From contig CANGDZ010000012.1 in the NCBI GenBank assembly GCA_947452785.1, positions 1-62,071 on the forward strand: a DNA stretch of 62,071 nt. The letters are read 5' to 3'. Numbering within the stretch: position 1 is the stretch's first letter; each line of letters starts with the position of its first letter. Positions 15,585 to 23,791 of this stretch are shown here, piece by piece. The notes below the pieces were generated by a model. It was not told the DNA's origin, did not search any database, and was given only the letters and a program-made list of their open reading frames with translations. The stretch comes from Comamonadaceae bacterium (lineage in GTDB: Bacteria > Pseudomonadota > Gammaproteobacteria > Burkholderiales > Burkholderiaceae_C). The translations under genes and the position numbers were made by a program.

Positions 15585-16796
15585 ATGCACAGTGAACAAA
15601 AAAATTCCTTACCCGTCTTGATCGCCGGCGGCGGCATCGGTGGCTTGGCTGCCGCGTTGGCGCTGACGCGCCAGGGCTTTCACGTCAAGGTGATGGAGCA
15701 GGCGCCTGAAATTGGCGAGATTGGCGCCGGCATTCAGCTTGGCCCCAATGCATTTCACGCCTTTGATGCGCTGGGTGTGGGTGAAAAAGCCCGCAGCCGC
15801 GCTGTCTACACCGACTACATGGTGATGCACGACGCGATTGACGAGTACCAGGTCGGCAAAATCCCAACTGGGCCCGAATTCATTGCGCGCTTCGGCAATC
15901 CCTACGCCGTGATCCACCGGGTGGATGTGCATCAGTCGCTGCTCGAAGGCGCGCAAGAAACCGGCAGGGTCGAGATCGTGACCTCCAGCCGGGTCGAGCG
16001 CATTGAGCAAGATGCAGACAGCGTCACGGTGTTCGACCAACATGGCCAAGCACACCGCGGCCAAGCGCTGATAGGCGCCGATGGCGTCAAGTCGGTGGTG
16101 CGTGCGCAGTTTGTCAATGACCCAGCGCGCGTCACAGGCCATGTGGTGTATCGCGCAGTGGTGGAGAAAAAAGATTTCCCTGTGGACCTGCAATGGAACG
16201 CGGCCAGCATTTGGGTCGGCCCCAATTGCCACTTGGTACACTACCCGCTGCGCGGCGGAGAGCAGTACAACGTGGTGGTGACTTTTCACAGCCGCGAGCA
16301 AGAAGAGTGGGGCGTTCGCGACGGCAGCAAAGAGGAAGTGCAAAGCTACTTTCAAGGCATTTGCCCTAAAGCCCGCCAACTGATCGACCTGCCCAAAACC
16401 TGGAAGCGTTGGGCTACCGCCGACCGCGAACCGATTGGCCAATGGTCATTCGGCCGCGTCACCCTGCTGGGTGATGCCGCGCATCCGACCACCCAGTACA
16501 TGGCGCAAGGCGCGTGCATGGCGATTGAAGACGCTGTGACTCTGGGCGAAGCCCTGCGCACCGAAAACAACGACTTTGCCAATGCCTTTAACTTGTACCA
16601 ACGCGCCCGCGTTTCGCGCACTGCGCGCATCGTACTGTCGGGCCGCGAAATGGGCCGGCTTTACCATGCCAAGGGCGTGGAGCGCCTGGTGCGCAACGAC
16701 CTGTGGCGTGGCCGCACGCCCGAGCGTTTTTACGATGCGATGGAGTGGCTTTACGGTTGGAACGTCAGCAACTGCCTGTCTGCCGCCGCCCACTGA
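15585..16796 (+). CDS. FAD-dependent 3-hydroxybenzoate 6-hydroxylase type monooxygenase
   Basis: The 403-residue class A flavoprotein monooxygenase would convert 3-hydroxybenzoate to gentisate with NADH and O2. The FAD-binding GxGxxG motif is AGGGIGGLAAALAL near residue 14. ALIGADGVKSVVR near 160 is the DG motif, and VTLLGDAAHPTTQYMAQGACMAIED near 297 is the GD motif. The C-terminal WLYGWNVSN is typical of the 3HB6H/salicylate hydroxylase group. The ATG at 15585 has GGAAGAGA upstream. The next gene, gentisate dioxygenase, supports gentisate as the product, though salicylate 5-hydroxylation or another substrate cannot be excluded. Confidence 0.88.
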   Translation: MHSEQKNSLPVLIAGGGIGGLAAALALTRQGFHVKVMEQAPEIGEIGAGIQLGPNAFHAFDALGVGEKARSRAVYTDYMVMHDAIDEYQVGKIPTGPEFIARFGNPYAVIHRVDVHQSLLEGAQETGRVEIVTSSRVERIEQDADSVTVFDQHGQAHRGQALIGADGVKSVVRAQFVNDPARVTGHVVYRAVVEKKDFPVDLQWNAASIWVGPNCHLVHYPLRGGEQYNVVVTFHSREQEEWGVRDGSKEEVQSYFQGICPKARQLIDLPKTWKRWATADREPIGQWSFGRVTLLGDAAHPTTQYMAQGACMAIEDAVTLGEALRTENNDFANAFNLYQRARVSRTARIVLSGREMGRLYHAKGVERLVRNDLWRGRTPERFYDAMEWLYGWNVSNCLSAAAH

Positions 16797-16819
16797 AAAA
16801 TTTAAAACAGGAGACTGCC

Positions 16820-17857
16820 ATGAACGAACTTGGACGCCTTGAAGATCTGCCCGCCGACTACGTGGCCGACATGCGAAAACTCAATTTGGTGCCGCTGTGG
16901 CCCAGCTTGCGCGGTGTGTTGCCGCCCTTGAAGCCGCGCCCCAACACCCAAGCCACGATGTGGGCCTATGCCGACATCAAACCCTTGCTGCTGAAAGCCG
17001 GTGAATTGACACCGATTGAAAAAGCCGAGCGCCGCGTGTTGGTGTTGGCCAATCCGGGTCATGGCCTGGAAAAAATGCAGGCCAGCGCCGCCATGTACCT
17101 GGGCATGCAACTGCTCTTGCCCGGCGAATGGGCGCCGTCGCATCGGCACACGCCCAACGCGGTACGCATGATTGTGGAAGGCGAGGGCGCTTACACCACA
17201 GTGGACGGCGAAAAATGCCCCATGAGCCGCGGCGACTTGATCCTGACCCCCACGGGCCTGTGGCACGAACACGGCCATGACGGCACAGAGCCCGTGGTCT
17301 GGCTGGATGTGCTGGACCTGCCTCTGGTGTATTACATGGAGGCCTCGTACCACATCAACGGCGAGCGCCAAGCATTGAAAGCCGAACGCGGCGACCGCGC
17401 CTACGCCCGTGGCGGCCTTTTGCCAACGTCGGTGTTTGAACGCACGGCCAAAAAATACCCGATGCTGCGTTACCCTTGGAGCGAGGCACGCGCCGCCTTG
17501 CTCACCTTGGCCGCTGACCAGCCTGAGCAAGCCTGCGTGCAGATCACCTACGTGAACCCCGAGACCGGCGAGGACGCCGAAAACATCTTGGGCTTTTACG
17601 CACTGATGCTGCGCCCCGGCCAAACCCTGCAGCTGCCTGCGCGCTCACCGGCCTGCGTGTTCCACGTCATTGAAGGCGGCGCCGAGGTGCAGATTGACAC
17701 CCATCATTTCACACTGGGCGAGGCCGACACCTGCTGCGCCCCGGGCTACACCCCCGTCACCTTGACCAACCGCCATGGCGAACAAGCCACGTTCATTTTC
17801 ATGGCCGATGAATCCCCCTTGCACCGCAAACTCGGTGTGTACGAAGTCCGCAACTGA
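16820..17857 (+). CDS. Gentisate 1,2-dioxygenase
   Basis: The 345-residue bicupin enzyme opens the gentisate ring to maleylpyruvate with Fe(II) and O2. The N-terminal cupin (about residues 85-180) has the iron ligands in SHRHTPNAVRMIVEGEG and the third histidine in PTGLWHEHGHDG. The C-terminal cupin lies at about 255-340. The ATG at 16820 follows CAGGAG by 7 bases. It starts 23 bases after the hydroxylase gene, so the two are one operon. The length is typical of the family. Confidence 0.93.
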   Translation: MNELGRLEDLPADYVADMRKLNLVPLWPSLRGVLPPLKPRPNTQATMWAYADIKPLLLKAGELTPIEKAERRVLVLANPGHGLEKMQASAAMYLGMQLLLPGEWAPSHRHTPNAVRMIVEGEGAYTTVDGEKCPMSRGDLILTPTGLWHEHGHDGTEPVVWLDVLDLPLVYYMEASYHINGERQALKAERGDRAYARGGLLPTSVFERTAKKYPMLRYPWSEARAALLTLAADQPEQACVQITYVNPETGEDAENILGFYALMLRPGQTLQLPARSPACVFHVIEGGAEVQIDTHHFTLGEADTCCAPGYTPVTLTNRHGEQATFIFMADESPLHRKLGVYEVRN

Positions 17858-17883
17858 TTGTCTCCACTGATCTCTGAAAAACC

Positions 17884-18588
17884 ATGACAACCACTTACCT
17901 CTGGACCCCTCCTGCTGTTCAATCTGTCGCTGTTCGCGGCACAACCGAACGCTTGCCGATCAACCGCCTGTTCTTTGTCGGGCGCAATTACCACGCGCAT
18001 GCGGTCGAAATGGGCAAGCCCGTCGACAAGTCGGTGGAGCGTCCTTTCTATTTCACCAAGGCCCCGCAGACCCTGACGCCATCAGGCGCCACAGTGGCTT
18101 ACCCACCCGAAACGGCCAACTACCATTTTGAAATGGAGCTGGTGCTGGCCATTGGCACCGGCGGTTTTCGCATCAGCCAGGCCGACGCGCACAAGCACAT
18201 CTTCGGCTATGCCTGCGGTCTGGACATGACCCGGCGCGACCTGCAATTGGTGGCGCGTGACAAAGGCCGCCCTTGGGACTTGGGCAAAGACGTGGAGAAC
18301 TCGTCCGTGTGCAGCGAGGTCGTGCCCATGCCTGGTGTGGTGATCGACCAAGCCGACCTGTCGCTGAACGTGAACGGTCAGGTCAAACAGCACTCCAATG
18401 TGGATAAGTTGATTTGGAATATCCGCGAGATCATTGCCGACCTGTCTTTGTTCTACCACCTTCAGCCCGGCGACTTGATTTACACCGGCACGCCCGAAGG
18501 CGTGGGCGCTGTGGTGGCTGGCGACCAGATTGAAGGGCAGATTGAGGGCGTGGGCACCGTCAGCTTGACGGTGGGGCCTGCGGCTTAA
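17884..18588 (+). CDS. Fumarylacetoacetate-hydrolase-family protein, likely fumarylpyruvate hydrolase
   Basis: The 234-residue FAH-fold enzyme has the lid-region FVGRNYHAHAVEMG near 32. The metal ligands are in HFEMELVLAIG near 80 and GLDMTRRDLQ near 112, and the C-terminal GDLIYTGTPEGVGAV is conserved. Directly after gentisate dioxygenase it most likely hydrolyses fumarylpyruvate to fumarate and pyruvate, or acts on maleylpyruvate directly. No glutathione-S-transferase-like isomerase gene lies in the cluster. It starts 26 bases after the dioxygenase stop. Confidence 0.9.
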   Translation: MTTTYLWTPPAVQSVAVRGTTERLPINRLFFVGRNYHAHAVEMGKPVDKSVERPFYFTKAPQTLTPSGATVAYPPETANYHFEMELVLAIGTGGFRISQADAHKHIFGYACGLDMTRRDLQLVARDKGRPWDLGKDVENSSVCSEVVPMPGVVIDQADLSLNVNGQVKQHSNVDKLIWNIREIIADLSLFYHLQPGDLIYTGTPEGVGAVVAGDQIEGQIEGVGTVSLTVGPAA

Positions 18589-18681
18589 TCCCACTCTGAA
18601 CCTGCGTGATGCACCAGGGAGACAGAGGCCGCTTGCGGTTCCTTGCAGAATGGGCGATTTATTCATTCTGAGAGAAATTTC

Positions 18682-19581
18682 ATGCAACACATCGGCTTTG
18701 TAGGCGCTTCGGGTTTGATGGGCCATGGCATGGCCAAAAACATCCGGGCTAAGGGTTTTGACTTGTCGATCTCGGTGCACCAGCGGACCGAGCCGGTGCA
18801 AGACCTGCTGGCCGCAGGCGCTAAGCGTGTGGCCAGTTACGCCGACCTGGCCGCTTGCGATGCGGTGCTGATTTGCGTAACCGGCTCGCCGCAGGTTGAG
18901 GCGGTGGTGGCAGGCCCGAACGGCATTTTGTCTAAAGCCCGCGCGGGCTTGGTCTTGATTGATACCTCCACCAGCGAGCCCGAATCCACCCGCCGCTTGT
19001 CCGCACTGTGCGCTGAAAAAGGCATGATTTACGTCGACGCGCCTCTGACCCGCACGCCCGTGGAAGCCGAGGCCGGCAAGCTCAACACCATGGTGGGTGC
19101 CTCCCCCGAGGTGTTCGCGCAAATCAAGCCGGTGTTGCAGGCGTACTGCGAAAACATCTTTCACGCTGGGCCCATGGGCGCGGGCCACGTCATCAAACTG
19201 TTGAACAACTTTATTGCGCAGGCCATTTGCACCGCCACCGCCGAAGCCTTTGCGGTGGGCACCAAGGCGGGTGTGGATTTGCGCCAATTGGTCAACGTGG
19301 TCTCTGCAGGTGGCGCCAACTCAGGGCTGTTCCAGGCCATGAGTAAAACATTGGACGGCGACTACACCGGGCTCAAGTTTGAGTTGAACAATGCCGCCAA
19401 AGACCTGCGCTATTACGTGCACTTGACTGAAGCTGTGCAAGCGCCTTCACTCATGGGCAGCAGCGTGCACCAGAGTTTGAGCATGGCCTCTGCTTTGGGC
19501 TTTGGTACCGAGTTGGTGCCGTCGCTGGTCAAGGCGCAAGCCAAGCTCAATCAAATACAAATCGAGATCGGCAAGGCCTGA
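18682..19581 (+). CDS. 3-hydroxyisobutyrate-dehydrogenase-like NAD(P)-dependent reductase
   Basis: The 299-residue beta-hydroxyacid dehydrogenase has the Rossmann start GFVGASGLMGHGMAKN (residues 4-19). It also has DTSTSEPESTRR, a substrate loop DAPLTRTPVEAEAGKL near 120 (where family members usually have DAPVSGG), and the catalytic lysine in GHVIKLLNN near 170. The ATG at 18682 follows GAGAGAA and begins the domain. It lies 93 bases after the FAH gene on the same strand. Its role in gentisate breakdown is unclear; a hydroxyacid side product or another feeder pathway is possible. Confidence 0.88.
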   Translation: MQHIGFVGASGLMGHGMAKNIRAKGFDLSISVHQRTEPVQDLLAAGAKRVASYADLAACDAVLICVTGSPQVEAVVAGPNGILSKARAGLVLIDTSTSEPESTRRLSALCAEKGMIYVDAPLTRTPVEAEAGKLNTMVGASPEVFAQIKPVLQAYCENIFHAGPMGAGHVIKLLNNFIAQAICTATAEAFAVGTKAGVDLRQLVNVVSAGGANSGLFQAMSKTLDGDYTGLKFELNNAAKDLRYYVHLTEAVQAPSLMGSSVHQSLSMASALGFGTELVPSLVKAQAKLNQIQIEIGKA

Positions 19582-19606
19582 GCCCGTTGTTGCAGGCAAC
19601 GCTGTC

Positions 19607-20572
19607 ATGAGCACTGAGATTTTCAGCCCCGAGCAAACCGCCGCGGCCTTGCCCTATGCGCTGCTGGCCTGCGAAATCGAAGCGCTGCTCAAGGACTCCA
19701 CAGTGCAGGTGCCTCCGCGCATTGTGCAGTCGCTGCACGGCGGCGGCAGCTTGTTTGTCATGCCAGCCGCCGACAGCCGGGTGGCGATCACCAAGTTGAT
19801 CAGCTTCATCCCCAGAAACCCGGCACGCGGCTTGCCCACTATTCAGGGCGACATCGTGGTGTTCGATGTCGGCACAGGCCAGCGCCTGTGCTTGCTCGAC
19901 GGCCCCACCGTCACCGCGCGCCGAACAGCGGCGGTGTCTTTGCTCGCTGCGCAAAAACTGGCGCCATGCCGAAACGAGTCGACCCCTGGGCCGTTACTCA
20001 TTGTGGGGGCTGGCGTGCAGGGCAGGGCGCATCTGGAGGCCTTTCGCGAAGGCTTGGGCGTGCAAGAAGTCGGTATCGCCTCGCGCAGTCCGAGCAGTGC
20101 ACAGGCCTTGGTGCAGCACGCACAGTCGCTCGGCATGCGGGCCTACGGTGTGGACGAGCCGAATGCGGCTTTGGCCAATTTCTCTTTGGTGGTCAGCGCC
20201 ACACCGGCGCAGGCGGTGGTGTTGACCGCGCACCCTCATGCCAACGCCTTTGTGGCTGCAGTCGGCGCGTTCAACCCGCGCATGGTGGAGTGGAGCGCCG
20301 AAGTCTGCCAACAGCTGGCCCGCACTGGCACGCTGGTTGTGGATACCCGTGACGCGGATCATGAAGCGGGTGATCTTTTGCAAGCCTCTGTAGCGGTGAA
20401 CGCTTTGCCCACCCTGGCAGACGTGGTTCTGCAATCTGTCCTATGGACGCATAGCCCGAACGATACGCGGCATTCGGGAGGCCCTGTTTTTTTCAAAAGC
20501 TGTGGCTGGGCGGGTTGGGACTTGGCCGCTGCACGCTGTGTGCTGGCGAGTCTGTCAAATAAAACCGCGTAG
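19607..20572 (+). CDS. Ornithine cyclodeaminase/mu-crystallin family (delta-1-pyrroline-2-carboxylate reductase type)
   Basis: The 321-residue protein has RVAITKLISF near 60 with the conserved lysine, the Rossmann motif LLIVGAGVQGRAHLEAF near 128, and VVDTRDADHEAGDL near 244. These fit the OCD/mu-crystallin family, whose members reduce cyclic imino acids or deaminate ornithine. It lies 25 bases downstream of the hydroxyacid dehydrogenase and is probably cotranscribed. The ATG at 19607 was preferred over an earlier frame that overlaps the upstream gene. The substrate is unknown. Confidence 0.85.
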   Translation: MSTEIFSPEQTAAALPYALLACEIEALLKDSTVQVPPRIVQSLHGGGSLFVMPAADSRVAITKLISFIPRNPARGLPTIQGDIVVFDVGTGQRLCLLDGPTVTARRTAAVSLLAAQKLAPCRNESTPGPLLIVGAGVQGRAHLEAFREGLGVQEVGIASRSPSSAQALVQHAQSLGMRAYGVDEPNAALANFSLVVSATPAQAVVLTAHPHANAFVAAVGAFNPRMVEWSAEVCQQLARTGTLVVDTRDADHEAGDLLQASVAVNALPTLADVVLQSVLWTHSPNDTRHSGGPVFFKSCGWAGWDLAAARCVLASLSNKTA

Positions 20573-20607
20573 AAGCCACGACGCAAATCACTGAAGGAGA
20601 TAAAACC

Positions 20608-21447
20608 ATGTCGCCGTCTACTACACAAATGATCTATTCGGTGGAAGCCGGCGTCGCCACGCTGACCTTCAACCGACCAGACAAACTCAACGCACTCACG
20701 CCTGATATGTTGGGAGAGTTTTTTGAGTATGTCGATCAAGCAGCCTTCGATCCTGCCGTTCGGGTGATTGTGATTACCGGTGCAGGCCGGGGTTTTTCTG
20801 CTGGTTTGGATTTGGCGGTCATCGGCACGGGTCAATCTGGCAATTCACAACGGCAACCCCATGTCCCTGGGCCTAGGCAATGGGGGGATGATGTGGGTCC
20901 GAATCTGAAGCGATTTTTCAGCGGCGGTTGGAACGGCTTGATTACTTCACGCAAACCCACCATTGCTGCGGTGAATGGAGCAGCATTTGGCTGGGGTTTT
21001 ATCCTGGCACTGCACTGTGATATTCGTTTTGCAAGCAAGTCGGCACTGTTTAACGCCACCTTCGCCCGCATCGGCGTGCCAGCCGAAAAAGGCATCGGGT
21101 GGTTGCTGCCTCGTTTGATTGGAACGGCCCGCGCCGCAGATTTACTCTACACCGCTCGCCGCTTTGATGGAGTTGAGGCTGAAAGACTGGGTCTTGTGAA
21201 TGCCGTGCTGGACGACGCGCAATTGCTGCCGCACGTGCAAACCTACGCACAGGCGATTGCCGCCCATAGCGCGCCACGCGCTTTGGCCGCAATGAAGGCT
21301 CAAATTTGGACCGCCATGGATGATAGCTACGATGACGCGTTTGCCGCTGCCAACCTTGAACAAGACCTGTGCGTGGGGACTGAGGATTTCCGCGAGGCCT
21401 TGAGCAGCTACAAAGACAAGCGTGCACCGGTTTTTAAGGGGCGGTGA
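20608..21447 (+). CDS. Enoyl-CoA hydratase/isomerase family protein
   Basis: The 279-residue crotonase-fold protein begins with a typical strand (GVATLTFNRPDKLNALTPDM). It has the oxyanion-hole motifs GRGFSAGLDL near 60 and AVNGAAFGWGFILALHCDIRF near 120. The position usually holding the first catalytic glutamate of hydratases has AAFGWG. A glutamate is present in VPAEKGIGWLL, so isomerase, hydrolase or hydratase activity is possible. GAAGGAGA precedes the ATG. It ends the plus-strand catabolic run; the spacing of 35 bases suggests it may belong to the operon. Confidence 0.88.
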   Translation: MSPSTTQMIYSVEAGVATLTFNRPDKLNALTPDMLGEFFEYVDQAAFDPAVRVIVITGAGRGFSAGLDLAVIGTGQSGNSQRQPHVPGPRQWGDDVGPNLKRFFSGGWNGLITSRKPTIAAVNGAAFGWGFILALHCDIRFASKSALFNATFARIGVPAEKGIGWLLPRLIGTARAADLLYTARRFDGVEAERLGLVNAVLDDAQLLPHVQTYAQAIAAHSAPRALAAMKAQIWTAMDDSYDDAFAAANLEQDLCVGTEDFREALSSYKDKRAPVFKGR

Positions 21448-21544
21448 ATTATGTCCACGCAAATCAATAGCTGCGGAGCCTATCCTTGTTTTTTTGAATT
21501 GATGGGTTGAAATTTGTTCCCCTGTTGCTACTCAAACAGGTGAA

Positions 21545-22090
21545 TCACGGTCGACTGAATGCCACTTGGTAGTTCGACCAATAGGGTGTATTGATGCGGT
21601 CCAGCCGCACCCGCCCGCCTGTGGATGGCGCATGCACAAAACGTCCCTCACCCACATAGATGCCTGCGTGGGTGGCTTCTCCGCCTTTGCTGAAGACCAC
21701 CAAATCGCCTGTGCGCAGGTCGTCAGCGTTCAGCGGCGAACCCCAAGACTTGAGATCCGCCACAGTACGCGGCGACTGCAAGTGCGCGCCTTTTTGGTAC
21801 ACATGCGCGATCAGGCCGCTGCAGTCAAAGCCCGACTCCGGCGTATTGCCGCCCCAGCGGTAGGGTGTACCCACCAGGCCGATGGCGTACACGGTCACAC
21901 CTTTGGCATCTTCGGCGTTCAGGCGCGAGGGCCGGCTCTCTTGGGTGGATGTGCTGCGGTGTGACGGCGTGCCACAACCAGTCAGCACGGCCACTGCCGT
22001 CAGGACGCAAATGCCCCAAACCATGCGCACGCGCCGGCCGGTGGGTGAGGGCCTATGTTGGATAAAGGAAAGACGGGTAGGGCGTGGCAT
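21545..22090 (-). CDS. NlpC/P60 peptidoglycan endopeptidase lipoprotein
   Basis: The 181-residue protein carries a lipobox VLTGC near residue 39, so it is predicted to be outer-membrane anchored. The C40 peptidase domain fills about 65-181. The catalytic cysteine is in FDCSGLI, the histidine in THAGIYVG, and the third residue in RFVHAPS. It cleaves peptidoglycan stem peptides. An internal ATG at 22024 would give a more usual 17-residue lipoprotein signal (MVWGICVLTAVAVLTGC), and neither start has a strong ribosome binding site. It is divergent from the glutamate-synthase-like gene. Confidence 0.9.
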   Translation of the reverse strand: MPRPTRLSFIQHRPSPTGRRVRMVWGICVLTAVAVLTGCGTPSHRSTSTQESRPSRLNAEDAKGVTVYAIGLVGTPYRWGGNTPESGFDCSGLIAHVYQKGAHLQSPRTVADLKSWGSPLNADDLRTGDLVVFSKGGEATHAGIYVGEGRFVHAPSTGGRVRLDRINTPYWSNYQVAFSRP

Positions 22091-22162
22091 AGTCGGAGGG
22101 GTTCTTTGCTATTTTGCCGGCAAGTCAGTAATATTCAAACCATCAAAAATAAGAGGCAAATA

Positions 22163-23782
22163 ATGAATTTTATAAATTCCATCTTTCCGGTCCGCTACTC
22201 GGCCTTCGTGGTGGTGATTCTTGGATTCATCATTTCCTCTTTCAGCTTTATGGCGTCTGGCCATTGGGGCTTGGCCGTTTGGGTCTTTGGCGGCTTGATT
22301 GTGGTGGGCCTGCATGATGTGCAGCAAAAGCACCATGCCATTTTGCGCAATTACCCCATCATCGGTCATTTGCGTTTTTTGCTTGAATTCATTCGCCCTG
22401 AAATTCGGCAGTACTTTTTGGAAAGCGACGCCGAAGCCGTGCCTTTTTCGCGCGCTCAGCGTTCACTGGTCTATGCCCGCGCCAAGGGTGCGTCCGACAA
22501 GCGACCGTTTGGCACCCTGCTGGATGTGCGTGCGCCGGGCTACGAGTGGATCAACCATTCGGTCGCCCCTTCGCACATTGCCAGCCATGATTTTCGGGTG
22601 CGCGTGGGCGGTTACGACGGCGCCCAGCCCTATGACATCAGCCTGTTCAACGTCTCGGCCATGAGCTTTGGTGCTTTGAGTGCCAACGCCATCATGTCGC
22701 TGAACCTGGGCGCCAAAATGGGCGGCTTTGCGCACGACACGGGCGAAGGGTCCATCTCCCGCCACCACCGCGCCCACGGCGGCGACTTGATTTGGGAAAT
22801 CGGTTCGGGCTACTTTGGCTGCCGCACCGATGATGGCCATTTTAGCGAAGAAAAGTTCGTCATCAATGCCACCGACCCGCAGGTCAAAATGATTGAAATC
22901 AAACTCAGTCAAGGCGCTAAGCCGGGTCACGGCGGCGTGCTGCCCGGACCCAAGGTGACGGAAGAAATTGCTGAAGCGCGTGGCGTCAAAGTGGGCGAAG
23001 ACTGCGTGTCTCCCGCAGCCCACAGCAGCTTTTCGACGCCGCTGGAGTTGATGGCCTTTATTCGCAAACTGCGCCAGCTGAGCGGCGGCAAGCCAGTGGG
23101 GTTTAAGCTGTGCATTGGCCACCCCTGGGAGTGGTTTGCCATGGTCAAAGCCATGTTGGAGACGGGCACCAGCCCGGACTTTATTGTGGTCGACGGCGCC
23201 GAAGGCGGCACGGGCGCGGCGCCGCTGGAATTTTCAGACCACATGGGCATGCCCATGCTGGAAGGCCTGCGCTTGGTGCACAACACCTTGGTCGGCGTAG
23301 GCTTGCGCGACCGCATTCGCTTGGGGGCCAGCGGCAAAATCATCAGCGGTTTTGATGTGGCCCGCACCCTGGCTCTGGGGGCCGATTGGTGTAACAGCGC
23401 GCGCGGCTTTATGTTTGCGTTGGGTTGTATTCAGGCGCAAACCTGCCACTCCGGCAATTGCCCCACCGGCGTGACCACGCAAGATCCGCAGCGCCAAATG
23501 GCCTTGGTGGTGCCCAGCAAGGCCGAGCGCGTCAAAAGCTTTCACCATCTCACGCTGGAGTCGTTGCAGGAGCTGATGCAGTCCGCCGGTCTGCACGCGC
23601 CCTCTGAACTCCAACTTCACCACATTGAGCGGCGCATCAGTGAATTTGAAACTCATCCGCTGTCAGAACTCATGCCCACGCTGGTTCCGGGTGCCTTGCT
23701 GACAGAAGTGATGGATGCGCCCGATGTATTCCAGCGCTATTGGCTACGCGCGAGTGCCAGCACATTCAAGCTCAGCGTCTGA
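22163..23782 (+). CDS. Membrane-anchored FMN-binding glutamate synthase-like protein
   Basis: The 539-residue protein starts with two hydrophobic helices (residues about 10-30 and 33-50). The rest is the FMN/iron-sulfur synthase domain of glutamate synthase large subunits. Conserved segments include ISLFNVSAMSFGALSANA, a glycine-rich GEGSISRHH, KPGHGGVLPG, and VDGAEGGTGAAPLEF. The cysteines in CIQAQTCHSGNCPTG are the 3Fe-4S ligands. It lacks the amidotransferase and GXGXG domains of GltB and has no small subunit gene beside it. AAGAGG lies upstream of the ATG. The physiological reaction of this stand-alone family is not established. Confidence 0.9.
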   Translation: MNFINSIFPVRYSAFVVVILGFIISSFSFMASGHWGLAVWVFGGLIVVGLHDVQQKHHAILRNYPIIGHLRFLLEFIRPEIRQYFLESDAEAVPFSRAQRSLVYARAKGASDKRPFGTLLDVRAPGYEWINHSVAPSHIASHDFRVRVGGYDGAQPYDISLFNVSAMSFGALSANAIMSLNLGAKMGGFAHDTGEGSISRHHRAHGGDLIWEIGSGYFGCRTDDGHFSEEKFVINATDPQVKMIEIKLSQGAKPGHGGVLPGPKVTEEIAEARGVKVGEDCVSPAAHSSFSTPLELMAFIRKLRQLSGGKPVGFKLCIGHPWEWFAMVKAMLETGTSPDFIVVDGAEGGTGAAPLEFSDHMGMPMLEGLRLVHNTLVGVGLRDRIRLGASGKIISGFDVARTLALGADWCNSARGFMFALGCIQAQTCHSGNCPTGVTTQDPQRQMALVVPSKAERVKSFHHLTLESLQELMQSAGLHAPSELQLHHIERRISEFETHPLSELMPTLVPGALLTEVMDAPDVFQRYWLRASASTFKLSV

Positions 23783-23791
23783 ACGTCACCC

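Noticed and set aside
18082-19287. 401-codon minus-strand frame across the FAH and hydroxyacid dehydrogenase genes
   Set aside because: Both plus-strand genes have clear family motifs; the antisense product is low complexity and resembles no family.
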